Counted from the first letter of the stretch, positions 11,088 to 22,800 are shown. The stretch: DNA of 64,000 bases from Pleurotus djamor (GCA_029747585.1 JAPEVF010000093.1:1-64000), one strand, 5' to 3'. The notes: a model not told the origin generated them from the sequence alone. Translations and numbers: made by a program.

Positions 11088-12029
11088 ATGTCACGATCCC
11101 TCCCGTACACCTTAGTCACTGCCTTTTCGACACGCCTTACCGGTGGGAACCCTGCAGCCGTCATATACCTCAACAACGACATCCCAGATGACCCGACTCT
11201 CCAAGGCATCGCCAATAACCTGAACCAACTTATTGCATCGTTCATAACGACCTCTCTTCCTACCTCCGACGTAAACAAGGCTGCGTTCGGTATCCGATGG
11301 TTCGCGTCAGAAGAAGTCCCGTTGTGTGGACACGGAACTATCGCAGCTGCGAAAGCCATCTGGACTACGCCTGGGATGGTGGATGCAAACGTGGACATGC
11401 TGGAGTTTCATACGAAGCTCGGAGCAGTCTTGAGAGTCTCCAAAGGTGATGGGGAATGGTTGCAGATGCAACTTCCCTCTGGAACGATGGAAGCCGTGGA
11501 CGCGGCGGAAAGTGCAAGGATTAAAGAGTTGGTCTCACGGGCGATAGGAAAGGAAGCGAATGTTAAATTCATTGGAACCGGCGGCAAGGGTTTTGAGCAC
11601 ATGCTTGTGGTGGAATTAGATCCCGCTGATGACCTTGCTGGTTGTGTAGTCGACGCCAAGTCATTGGTAAGTACAAGTCATTTTCTCAATGCCCCCAGAT
11701 GCTCACTGGTCATTGAACAGCTGGGCTCGGGTAAAGGCATAAATATCCTGACCACCGCCAGTCCGAACGCTGAATCATCTTATCACCTTCGAATGTTCGC
11801 TCCAGCTCATATTTCCGGAGCCGGAGAAGACCCAGTTTGTGGCTCGGCGCACTGCTTGCTTGCCCCATACTGGTCAAAGAAGCTAGGAATGGCCAGCGAA
11901 GTCGAGATGAGGTCCAAATCGGTCAGCTCCAGAGGTGGTGACTTGAAAATTGTTTTCGACGAAGATAATGAGCTGATAAGGTTGATGGGGCAGTTGCGGG
12001 TTCTTTCAAGAGGCGAATTGTTCGTATAA
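11088..12029 (+). CDS. PhzF/PhzC-like epimerase-fold protein
   Basis: This is a PhzF-superfamily protein; known members are cytosolic isomerases with two related half-domains. Seen are the N-terminal strand and GGNPAAVIYL, RWFASEEVPLCGHGTIAAAK, and near the C-terminus GAGEDPVCGSAHCLLAPY, all standard family landmarks. I start at the ATG at 11088 (MSRSLPYTLVTAFS). A 54-nt segment, 11667-11720, begins GTAAGT and ends ACAG and interrupts a conserved stretch. I read it as an intron whose length happens to keep the frame, giving about 295 residues. Where the family has a catalytic Glu in an SETAF-type motif, this protein reads NQLIASF, so standard catalysis is doubtful. The substrate is unknown. 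Confidence 0.85.
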   Translation: MSRSLPYTLVTAFSTRLTGGNPAAVIYLNNDIPDDPTLQGIANNLNQLIASFITTSLPTSDVNKAAFGIRWFASEEVPLCGHGTIAAAKAIWTTPGMVDANVDMLEFHTKLGAVLRVSKGDGEWLQMQLPSGTMEAVDAAESARIKELVSRAIGKEANVKFIGTGGKGFEHMLVVELDPADDLAGCVVDAKSLVSTSHFLNAPRCSLVIEQLGSGKGINILTTASPNAESSYHLRMFAPAHISGAGEDPVCGSAHCLLAPYWSKKLGMASEVEMRSKSVSSRGGDLKIVFDEDNELIRLMGQLRVLSRGELFV

Positions 12030-13960
12030 TCGTTGTCATGTCGCTAGCAGCCAAACAGGAGCATGGTTGGGACAGCCACTCGCTCACCAATCCACTCTGT
12101 CATCTATACTACCGTGGGCCAGTGCCAGTGGTCGCCTGAGGCCCATGCCTGGGTCGTCGATAGGGGTTCATGGACATCCCTTTATAGTAAGGAGGCTCTC
12201 CTGTTAAAATAGGAGATGTGACGGCTTGGCTCATTTTTGTTTTACTGCCCTCACTGCCTGCGTTTTCATCATCCAGCATCCGGGACTGGATGTGACGTAT
12301 TGAGTCCCTATTAGTGGGCTAGGCTCCCAGCGTGGCAATGAAGGGCATAGATATCAAGGGCACTATATTCTAGAACTTATGGCAGTCCATCGACAATGTA
12401 TGACCGATATGGTCACTTTTGATCCCGTTCACCATCTTCCATATTGACTGATGAATCTGTTGATGAGAAAACTCGTGTATTACCTTGTGTGAGACACACT
12501 CTTCCACGGGCACGGTGACATCCACATACATCCTCCTACCCCACATAAGGATTTCTTGGATGTGGGGCATCCGCCACCTCCGAGATCCTGATCCCATCGC
12601 TCCAGGCGTCGCCCTGGTTCGTTTTAGAGATTTATGACTGAAGTTCGGTCTAACCATGGCATGGTAAATTGTAAAATGCCGTTCTCGAAAACGCAACGAA
12701 ATGAATTGACGCCGTTATTCCGTCACTATGACTGGCTGGGACAAACTGCGGAGAAAGCCAGATACCGAATGGTATGATAGGTTAGACATTAATACACCGT
12801 TCCTTTTCTTCGCTTACTTGTTTCAGACATGACGTACCCATAGCCGGGGCGTGTACACTGAGGTTTGTCACCGTCGTAGAATTCGAACACGATGCAGCAC
12901 TTTGTCGAGTTTAGATGAATCGGCTGACACCGAGATGAGTCAATAAGGCCCTACATCAGTTCCCCCTCGCGCGAATATAGCACTGTGTAGCAGCGCCGGT
13001 GATATATGATACCCTCGTTAGACGGCTTTCCTTTAGGTTACGGTTGATTCCGAGTATCGGTGTTCCTTGTATCGCGGGTTCTGAGTCAACCGGTAGATTT
13101 CAGTGGGATGTCCTTAAATCATGATTTCCTTGCTTTGTGGTCTGGTCTGGCAGCAGAAGCTTGGGCCAGAGGTAATAAATCTGCTTTGTTGAGGTAGCTG
13201 GGTCGATCATCTCCAGGAGGCAGTGAAATAAGCGCTCAGCGGATGGTCGGATCCGTATCTCCGTTGTGTCCGCTCCTTGAACCTGTACCATCTCCATCTG
13301 CCTCACTTTGGCGTCAGATTCGAGTCGACGCTCCTCGTCATCATCATGCGCGACGTCGGGCAACTGTTCGCTTGCAAGTGCCTCAACGTAACCATCCGTG
13401 AACACCCCACTGCACAGGAGTCCCCATCTGAGTGGCCGGCTGACCCAAATTGGCATGCGTTGTATGTTGGAAACGAGGGTATAACAATAGTGAGTGCCCC
13501 CCTTCTCGCGATTTTTCCTTGCTGATGGTCGAACACCTTCGTGAAGGTTCATGCGCAGGTTACATCGAGAATAAGGGCGCGAGAGATGGCGTCGCCCGAC
13601 GCCTCGAGATCACTGCGATGGGTGACCTTGATGTGCCTCATTTGCCAATCTGCGATATACCGTGTCGGTCAATCATGTCTGAACGACAAAGAGAAAGATA
13701 TGGTCGCCGTGCCGCCAGAGGGGTGGGTAGAGCAAGAGCCGATGCAGAGCCCGTCGGGATGGATTCAAGTACAAAAGGAATGTCTGGTAAGGTCCCATTT
13801 CATCGCATGTCATACCCCTCTGTGCGCGGCCTTTCAAGGACGGGTCAGCATTGTTCTTGTGTTTTCTTTCATCGCCCCGGCCGCAACTGAAATAAAGCCC
13901 AAGCACTATGCTGACCCCTGGTTTGACTTGGTGCGCGTTAGACTCATTGCCGACTCTGCT
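12030..13960. other. Intergenic, 1.9 kb
   Basis: I see no recognised gene. A minus-strand open stretch at 13100-13552 (150 codons) and plus-strand stretches at 13450-13890 and 13541-14080 overlap one another, and none shows a family motif. The plus-strand segment beginning MSERQRERYGRRA at 13676, with a GTAAGG splice site at about 13789, could be the first exon of the next gene, but the join is not certain. Confidence 0.35.
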
Positions 13961-13962
13961 AG

Positions 13963-15938
13963 ACCGGTGACGCTATTGAACGCGCTCGAGCTAAGACGGA
14001 CTTTTCGCCACTCTTCTCGGTGGTTCTTCCTCCTCCTTCGTCACTCCCACCCTCGCCAAAGCCTGCAATTGAACATCTGACGCCGGTTACGACATCGTCT
14101 CCACAACCGCCGAAACAATACTTGCCCGAACTTGGTTCATTATTCCCGCCTCCACCATTTTCTCCGTCACACCCGGTCTTCGTGCATCTTTCATCACTTG
14201 CCACTACGCATTCTGACAAATTACGCGCCGATGCCGAAAGTGCGATATGCCAGTTTGTTCTCTCGAAGGTGGCAGAGTTGGAACAGGCCGAATCAGGACT
14301 GAAATTCCAAGTGCAATGCATATGGAAAACATATCTCATGGGCGTCGAGCAAGTTCGTCAAAGATCGGGCATACCACTACCATCAAACTCAAATCCTATC
14401 AGGGGTAGGGACTCAGTGTCTCGCAATGAGCCAGGTCCATCCGTGGCTATACGTGATTTCGTTCCTTCAGCGACGCCCCCGACGCGTCCCATTTCCTCTT
14501 CAGTGTCTCGACGTGTATCTACCCTATCGCAATCTCTCGCGACGTCTACATTTCACCATCCTAAAGCGCAGAGCTCTGAGAGCGAAACCAAGGCTGACGA
14601 CGCCGCCAGCGCGGCTTCAATGACCACGGCTTCCTCACGGACATTAGTCGCCGGTGCGCCTACTATCGAAGACGGCGGTGTCTTACGATTTTCTCGGAAT
14701 ACCAACGACACGATCAACACCGCTGCGACCTACCGCTACTTTATGAACCTCGAAGAGGAAATAGCACGCAAGAAGCAAGAACAGGGCGAGAAGAAGGATG
14801 AGAAGCCATCACTACCAGGAACTTCCCAGAAGACGGATTTACCAGAAAAACAATCCAATGATAAGAAGCCCGTTGTCACATCGGAGGTCCAAGTTGAAGA
14901 TACGAAGGAAGTAGAGTCACGTGCTAATGACAAGGGCAAACGCAAAGTCACCTTTGTGCAGCCTGAACCAGTCGAAATAATAAATACTGACTTGACTGCT
15001 GAGGCTGCAGACGAAAATAGTGTTGAAGTGAGCGATCCGAGTGCAGGTTCGTGCCGTCTTCCCTTCACGGCATTTCCATCTTCTCAACGTTACCGACCGG
15101 TATAGATATGGTATTCGATATGGAAGAAGGCAATGAGATTCCTTCTGTCGTAGAAGGGTCTAGTTCCGTCCTCCCTTTGATCGAGCCTCCTTCGTCCCGA
15201 CCACCCCGGCCTCGGACAAGAGCCAATGTTCTTGCCGGAGGACTTCCTGAATCGTTTGCTGCCCTCAGACCGGCTTCCCTTCCTCTGCCCTCACATATAC
15301 GACCTCCTAGGAGTCACCAAGGCGTAGATTCCTCCTCCTCCCAGGCCGCTATGCTCTCTCCACCTCCTCGAGCGAGCAACTCAAATAAACCTAAAGCTCC
15401 CCCAACACTACCAGACATACCCTCCTCTGCTTTGAGTGATGGTGCTCACGTCGTTACCAGGAGACTTCGCAAGTCGTTCGATGATATGGTGCAAGAAGAG
15501 GAGGAAGCTCACTTCAACGGGGATCGTAGTAACGGTTAGTCACTGGTTTTTTTATATCGGTCCCAAGGGTCCTGATGATTGGGTCTAGATTTCTTTGTTG
15601 GTTCGATGCCTATATCTATAAGGCAACCTCAAGCCCAAAAGCCTTCGCTGAGTTTAGCGTCGTATCAACCCACGGCGGCGATTGCATCTGAAGAACCCGC
15701 TGCCGCTCCTCCCACACGAACGGAATCTGCTACTGCTGCTCGTAAGGCTAGCTATGCCGAACGCGACCGATTGCGCTCAATGGACCCAGGAGAGCTGGAT
15801 TTCAAGACTAGCGATAGTGATGGCGAGGACGACAACGCCGCAAACAAGTTGAACGGTGCAAGAGAAGTCACTTTGGAGATAATCAAAGCTCGTAATCAAG
15901 TTCCTGAAGAAGGAATGTGGAGAAGTCTGGCATCATAA
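13963..15938 (+). CDS. Disordered conserved-looking protein of unknown function (5' end unresolved)
   Basis: The reading frame opens after a stop just before 13963 and runs to an intron near 15045. It continues as VFDMEEGNEIPSVVEGSS until an intron near 15536-15588, then through MPISIRQPQAQKP to the stop at 15938. It has Pro/Ser-rich flanks, a helical block (LRADAESAICQFVLSKVAEL, IWKTYLMGVEQV), a second block (TYRYFMNLEEEIARKKQEQ) and an acidic end (DFKTSDSDGEDDN). No family is recognised. No ATG is in frame at the 5' end, so at least one upstream exon is missing from this call; a possible one starts at 13676. The coordinates give the part I can support. Confidence 0.6.
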
Positions 15939-16348
15939 GAACATCATCAAGAACACTCATCATCATCATCATATCTCTCACCCCCCACCTGTACTATTTC
16001 CCCCGTGTTTTCTAGGGCCTATCTCTTGCTACGTCGCTCATACTACTCTAGCTCACCACATCGGTTCCGCGTGTTCAAATTATTTTTCCTTTTGGCTACA
16101 TACTAATCTGTCTGATTTGTCCCCCCTTGTTACCATCAACTCACCCATGTTCATGCATCCACCGTTCACTTTTCCCAGTACAACTCCCGCATCAATGTAT
16201 TCCATCGACTCGTAGTACGTGATATATGTAGTGGCCTTCTGCATAAATACTTTGTAAAATTAATGAAGATAGCTTTACTCTAAGTTCATAAATATAGTGA
16301 GACAAAAGATGGAACCAGATTATGGCGAAGATGGTTCCTTGCTACACT
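15939..16348. other. Convergent 3' intergenic
   Basis: This lies between the stop of the unknown plus-strand gene and the stop of the membrane protein on the minus strand. It holds CAT repeats near 15948-15972 and pyrimidine-rich sequence, expected of 3' ends; nothing else is seen. Confidence 0.5.
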
Positions 16349-16799
16349 TCAAAATCCGGGTATACTTATGGAGCGTCCGTTTTCTTGGGTGGTATCACTT
16401 GAGAACCGCGAAGTCGGGGACTGCATGGTTCGCGACTCGTCCTTGAGGAGTCCAAGGCCTGGCTCCGGCATGGCTAGTGACAACGACCTCAGAGAGCCTA
16501 AAGTCATAGTGCTACTAGCATACGGCAGCTCTGGTGTCGAGCCTACCGTTGTTGGCGACGTGGTGGCCTTCTCCACATCGAAGTGGTGCGTCCCACTTGG
16601 AGCACCGATCACCTTGTCGAACGATTCTTGTACTTGTACGGGGACGACAGTCTTGCGTTCGATGCGTCGTCTCTCCATGCACCATTCGCGAGCAATGTAA
16701 GCAACCAGAAGGGCTAGGACTACGCATGCAGCACCAAGAACAGCCACGCTGATGCCCAGCCCTATTATGATGTTCCCCGGGTCGTATGCTGTTATGTCT
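16349..16799 (-). CDS. Single-pass membrane protein, C-terminal exon
   Basis: The visible exon encodes a short lead, one strong transmembrane helix (IIIGLGISVAVLGAACVVLA), a basic stop-transfer patch (REWCMERRRIERK) and a Ser/Thr-rich tail of about 90 residues ending SISIPGF. Positive charges after the helix predict a cytoplasmic tail. A 3' splice site (ATCTAG) lies just upstream of the codons DITAYDPGN, so an extracellular N-terminal part is probably encoded by exons between 16800 and 17240, where I cannot define them with confidence. The alternative is an in-frame ATG at 16810 giving a stand-alone 153-residue protein. Function is not recognised. Confidence 0.5.
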
Positions 16800-17314
16800 A
16801 GATGCGTCATATGTCAGCCTAGCAAGAAACTCGCAATTTGGGATGCAAGACGAACTTGTTGGGCATTGTGGTACTGGCTTCTATGGACGTCAATGTCATT
16901 TAGCTAGAGATTGGAGAGGTACACACCATGTAGGGAAGGGCGGATTGTAGCTTGCGTTTTCATCCCGAGGTATGTCGTACTTATATGGTCATATGCAGTG
17001 TGCACCCGAAGCACTCGATAGCATCGAATTCCTGTATTGCTGTAGCGCGACGTTGAGCGACAAGTAAACAGCAAAGGCGTTGCGTAACTAAGATGATTGA
17101 GTTCAGTCGTATACAACCCATTCGGTAAGGTCCGACAGTTATGAGGGACAAATTTAGATGCAAAATTATCATAGCCTAGTAAATGATGGGTACTTGGATG
17201 GTAGCGAAGCGTATGAAAGGTGGGAAGCAAAGCGACTAACTTATCTAAATCGATGTCCGTAACGGTAGAGTAGTAGGCGAGAGGGAAACACTTTCAGAGT
17301 TCAGACGGTTGTCA

Positions 17315-19686
17315 TTACAAGCCTTGAACACCTTCGTTTTCCTCGAAGCGAGCCAAAGACGCTTCGACTTTACTCTCATCTTTTGGTTCTTCGGCTTCAA
17401 CCTCGGGGGTTTCACCTTCAACAACCGTAGCAGGGGCTTGTTCGGCCTCTGCAGCGCATTTCGCACAAGGGCATGCGAAGCGCCAGCCACGAGCAAGTTC
17501 CTTCCGTCGACGCAGTCTAGCATCTTGGACCGTTTCGCCTTCATGTTGCGTAACGTCAACATAGGCCACCGAGAGATCGTCTCCCTTCTTGATGGGCTGG
17601 CTTGCAATGAGATGGAGTTCGGCCGTGCCGTTGGAGAAAGAAGGACGGGCGTTGGGCGAGCACGAGTGGCCAAGGTAAGCTGAGACGATGTACAACCCGC
17701 AGCCAATTTGCTTCGAGGTTCCGTAAGGAGTTCGCGTCTTCTCAACGTCTTCGGGCCGTTCGTCAGACTCGGGCTGTCGAGAAGAAGTGTTCAGAACCGA
17801 AGACAAATTAAAAGACGCTTTTTGCGTACCTTGTCGGTTCTACCACCACCATAGCAAACACCAAAGGAATTGTATTGCGCCTTACCGGAGAGCACTGCAT
17901 GTCGCTCATCGGTGACGAATTGTTCCAGACCAGGGAGGGCATGTTGGAGAACCTTCGTGAGCAGCTGCATTTCTTCCTTATCCGGTACCACTTCCAAGTA
18001 TCTCAGCCGCTCAAGATGATCCGACAGGCCATAATCACCCTCCTCAGGTGAGGGATAATCCACTTCGACCGCCGGCGCGCTAGGCATCAGCTTGGAGGTT
18101 TCGTTCTGCACTTGTCGAGCGATGAACTTGGCGACGAGTAGTGGTCCAGCATGTCCTTTCTTCTTGATGTACTCGGCGAATCCAGCTTGAGCTTCCCGAC
18201 GTTCTTGGAGTTCCAGCGGGGTGACAGGAGGGGTGGGGACATCTTCAGGAAGTGGCGGGTCAAGAGAGAAGAGGAGAGAGTGATATTGTATTTTCGCTTT
18301 GATTTGGCATTCCTTCGAGCAGTATACGGATGAGAGGGGATCCTCGGGTGATGGGGGGATTGCCATGCCCTTGGAGATGTGACGCAGGCAATGGGCGCAG
18401 TACGTTCCTTGGCTTTGGAGATCGGCATCCAGGACGGTTACGACGGGTTGTTCCTATGAGATTTGAGAATGAGTAGCAGCGAGAAAAATCAAGAGAACAG
18501 GACGAACCTTGTAAATAATATCACCGGGCTCATAATCCTTCTCTGCCACGAGGATCTTTCGACCATCTTGAGTCCGGACGGATACTCCCATTGACTTTGG
18601 TGGGAAGTAATCATAGTAGGCTGATACAAATCGAGCTCTCAGTAAAGTTCCTTGTTCGATCTCAGTCAGGCATAGCTCACCTGAGACGCGTTCTTTGACC
18701 TACGAGGACGTACCAAAGAAAGGACAAAGGACATGGAAAGAAAGGGTTGTATTAGAAACAAGGCGCTCTAGAGCAAGCAAAGGAAAGAAACATCGCGCGT
18801 CCGTAGGAGGACGGGAAGAGAACGGATATACAGATGACTACAGATCGCTCCAAGCTTCTTCAGTACTTCACCAAATCAAAAGAGATTCGGTGTCTGCGTG
18901 CCAGGATCTGTGACTTTATCCCACTCCTGTGAAGAGGCCTCCGAGGGTGCCCGCGAGGGACTCGTCTCGGCGGATTGCCGAGATGAAGAGGACTTCTCTG
19001 CATTCTCCTCGTCCTGGACTATGGAAGGGCCGCCACCGGAGATGAGCGTACTCACATCAAGATTGGTAAGCTCCAAGACAATCTATGGAAGAGGTTGAGT
19101 TGACGGTTGGATTCAAGGAAAGGACCATGGCACAAACCTTGAAAATGGGCGGAGGTACGGTCTTGTCGTATATTTGCATGAGTTCGAGGGGCGAAGGGTA
19201 CACTCTCAGAGCGCGGTAGAAGGCCAAGGCAGCCGGGAGGTGGAATTCGGGGCCTACAGAGGGCATATAAAAAGCCGAGAAAGACATTTTGTGTAGGTGT
19301 AAGCTTACCTTGAGTAGCAAGCGATTCACCGGCTGCGACTTGCTGCATGAAGTAGTCTTCCTTGGCGGCCGCGCTCGCTGGTGGCGGGTCGTTCTTCACC
19401 AACTCCAAAGCCTGACTCAACTGCTCTGGTGTAATTGGACCTCCAAGGCTTGATGCAGCCAGCGACTCTCTTGACTGAGCTGCCGATTTTTCAGCCCGTT
19501 TTTTGNTCCTTTCCTAATTTTGCGTCATGAGGAACAGAGAAACGGCAGCAGCTTGGAAATCGACGTACGGAGCTTTTTGCGAAACTCTACATCGTTTCGA
19601 CGCTTGTAGTCGAAGTATGCAGCGTACGCGACGACACCAGCGACCGCGACGGTGGCAGCGACGGCGATGGTCCTGTTGGAGGCCAT
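17315..19686 (-). CDS. Tom20-SET fusion: mitochondrial import receptor joined to MYND/SET domain
   Basis: Residues 1-155 are Tom20: an N-terminal membrane anchor (IAVAATVAVAGVVAYAAY), basic DYKRRNDVEFRKKLRK, then HLPAALAFYRALRVYPSP and the IYDKTVPPPIFKI helix that binds presequences. Splicing to a 19-nt exon (18681-18699, VKERVS) continues into YYDYFPPKSM, a zinc-binding CAHC...YCSKEC segment, and a SET domain with GHSCSPNARPSF, AYVDVTQ and post-SET cysteines FACPCAKC. The phases of the joins I checked are consistent, except that an N at 19506 adds one base in exon 2. SET proteins of this SMYD/Set5-like type methylate lysines; the Asn of the usual NHSC is Gly here. The 356-nt intron 18700-19055 could instead be read through to a stop at 18876. 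The gene is head to head with PP4R3. Confidence 0.88.
18876..19055 (-). other. Open intron extension: possible Tom20-only isoform tail
   Basis: After residue 155 (NLD) a perfect GTGAGT donor is present, but the frame stays open for 59 more codons. These encode an acidic Ser-rich tail (QDEENAEKSSSSRQSAETS, EASSQEWDKVTDPG) ending at a stop at 18876. Retention or early polyadenylation would give a 214-residue Tom20 without the SET half. The intron is unusually long (356 nt) for this window. Confidence 0.5.
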
Positions 19687-19862
19687 GGTGGTGGCTTTTG
19701 TGAAAGAAGTTTGGAAACGCGTGCAAAGTCGCGACCACAAATTCTCCCATGGGTCATCGTTACGTAATTGATGTGTCAGCAGAGTTTGGGAATGCGGTCA
19801 CGACCTTTGATTTTTCCCGTTTGACTCTCGAGGGGCCTTTCTGTACATATCTTCTCCACTTC
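19687..19862. promoter_or_regulatory. Divergent promoter TOM20-SET / PP4R3
   Basis: The 176 bp between the two start codons must serve both genes. It contains the palindrome TTACGTAA at 19760-19767, a bZIP-type site. The PP4R3 frame is open back to an ATG at 19749, which would shrink the spacer to 62 bp; the later ATG at 19863 is preferred. Confidence 0.55.
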
Positions 19863-22800
19863 ATGAACGACGGTGAAGCCACCCCCGACACGAACAACGA
19901 CCAGAAACCCCCGAATGGCACTGTAAACGACGCCCAGGACCATAACTCGACCCCCACAACCGCTCTCTCAGCAGAGCCTCTGGCCACGCAGCCTGCGGCT
20001 TCGACTTCTCAGCAATCTGGCGCAGGGGACGAGAACCTGCTAAATGGAGGGGGCAAGGAGGAGTCGGAAACGATGCAGCAGGTGACTCCGGTGGACGAGT
20101 CTGTGTCCGATGGGGCGACTCACATGGCTATGAGTGGGTTGCAGCAGGTGGAGTTGGTCGAGCACACCCCGGACGCCGCAGATGGCTCGAATGGCCAGGA
20201 CGATCCCCACGAATGGTTTCCAGACACTGACTACGAGCTCAAACGCGTCAAGGTATTTCAGTCCGTGCTTTTCTTCCCCCGTGTGACTCAAGTATTGCCA
20301 GGTATACGAACTGATAGGCTCGAGATGGGTGGATCAGGGAACGGCCTTCTGCTTTGGCCAGTTTAACGACGAAACAAACGAAGCCCTTCTGATAGCGCGC
20401 TCGGAGTCAAATTACGCCCAAGTCATTCTATCTACCACTATTCGCTCCAACGACGTATATCAACGTCAGCAGGGTATGTTAATGGTTTAGCCCGTTTGCG
20501 GTCCGAGCCTAAACCAATTGATCAGATACGCTCATTGTGTGGACCGAACCGGATGGAGTTGACTACGCCCTAAGCTTCCAGGATCCCGAAGGCTGCTTGG
20601 AGGTCTGGAATTTCATTGTTGAGGTTCAGAGGCATCTGAATGGCGGAGGTGAGTGTTGTCATTATCCTCTCGTCGACTGCCATTTAATACAACGAAGAAG
20701 AACACGGGCTCATCGGTTCTTCCTCTCCTCTGGCGACATCAGACTCCATGACTACGGCCAATGTAATACGGTCAGGCCATCTACCCCAGCCTCAGCTAGG
20801 CATCATTGGCGAGATTGAGAAGGTCATAAAATCTCTCTCACGGACACAACACGTCAAGGAGCGCATGTGCGAATATATTCAACACGAGGTGAGCACCGAT
20901 CAGCTGGCCATTTATTGTGCAAATGTTGTATTCTACGTGTATGATCTGCGATACCCGATTAATATATCTTGTGTCTCGTGCCCTATGCCGTTCGTCCCAC
21001 CTTTTTATTTTTTTCTTGTCCAGTCACCTTTGGTTCGTATACTAATAGTCCATGTTTTCCGTAGGAGTACATCAAGCAACTTATTGACGTCCTTCATCAA
21101 GCCGAAGATCTGGAGAACCTGGAGAATCTGCATGCACTTTGTTCCCTCATGCAAACCATTCGTACGTCATCACTTACGCGGTTTTCCTAGCTCGATCTAA
21201 GATTCTTTCCATAGTCCTCCTCAACGATCACACCCTATACGAGCACATATTGGAAGATAGCCTGTTCTTTGGCGTGGTTGGCATGCTTGAGTGTGCGTCA
21301 CGTTCTTCGATGACGCTGTTCTTCCCCCTGGGAATGGCTCTTCTTCGACTGTCCGCTGTTCTAACGCACGACCTTTCTCACCCATCCTCTCCATGCAGAT
21401 GATCCCGAGTTTCCCAATTACAAAGCAAACTATCGCGATTTCCTCGCTCAAACCACCCATTTCCACGAACCCGTGTCAATAACCGACCAGAGCGTGCTTC
21501 GTAAAATACACCACACATACCGCCTTCAATTCCTCAAAGACGTCGTCCTTGCTCGCGTGCTCGATGACTCGACTTTCAATGTCCTGAGCTCGTGCATCAT
21601 CTTCAACCAGATCGACATCATTGGGCATGTCCAACAGGACCCGAGGTTTCTCAAGGAGGTGGTTGGATTGTTCTTTGATGAGGACGACATGGTGCTCGTT
21701 GGAACAAGGAGAGCAAGCTCCAGCAGTCAAGGCTCAGGTGCGCAAGGCTTTCCACAGCTAAGTTCGGGGATGGGCAGCGGACTAGTTGTTGTCAAGTTGG
21801 AAAATTCTGACGGTGGTATTGGATTAGATGCTAGGAAAGGGAAGGAAGCATTGTCGCACAAGGATGTGCCAAAGAAGTCGTTGGACTCTGACTCGATGGA
21901 CGTGGACAAGCCCTCGACCAGCGCGAATGGCGTTACCTCTAACGGTCAAGTCGCCCGATCATCACACTACTCCTCCGGTCCTCCTGAAGAACTTTCTGAA
22001 GCCGACGTCTCCATCCGACGCGAAGTCATCTTCCTGATTCAACAACTCAGCGTTATGGCGAAAAACGTCCAGCTTCCCGCTCGATTGGCACTATTCCGTA
22101 ACTTGGTCGACCGTGGTGTATTGTACGCAGTACAATGGGCTATTGGGTTACCGGAGAAGAACCCCAGTAACTTGCCCATCATATCCGCAGGGGGAGAAAT
22201 CCTGTCTGCACTTCTCGACCATGATCTGGGTGGAGTTCGGTCCCATGTTGTCAAGCAAAACGACGGCATTAACAGAGACAAAGCAGCTGGAAAGAAGGGG
22301 TCGGATAAGGCGGAAACCATTTTATCGATGGTCTGTAAGATCTTGATCCAGAGCAAGGACATTGCCGTTCAGAGCATCGTGGGTGATGCCCTGAAAGTAT
22401 GGTTGGATGTTCCCTTGAATGACGGAAATGAAACTGCCCATGTGAGTGATCTGCCAGTGTGCATTTGCGATTAGTCGAGCTAATCGGTGACTCACCAGCA
22501 ACAACAACAATCCGCTCTCAAACTTATGCCTCGACCTAAAGACGAGCCTTCGACTGAAAAGTGCTTGGAATATTTCTATAACGGGATATGCATACAGACT
22601 TTAGCACGACCTTTCAACGACATTCCATTCTGGCGAGACTTGAAAGGTTCGTCTTGGCTTCTTCGTGTTCAGTGTCAAATGCGGAATCTCAACTTGTCTT
22701 GCAACAGAGCCCTCTCTTCCATTAACCCGAGAGCAAACAAATCTTTATGTTTACCTCTGCGACCTGTTCTGCAACTTTGCTCTCCAGCATTCTTTCCGAA

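Noticed and set aside
13730..13795. PPEGWVEQEP stretch resembling a WW domain start
   Set aside because: No second Trp at the right spacing and no aromatic strand follow; the frame has no convincing splice partner.
15948..15975. CAT-rich repeat as a possible CRISPR or satellite
   Set aside because: It is a short simple-sequence run with no spacers and lies in a 3' flank of a eukaryotic gene.
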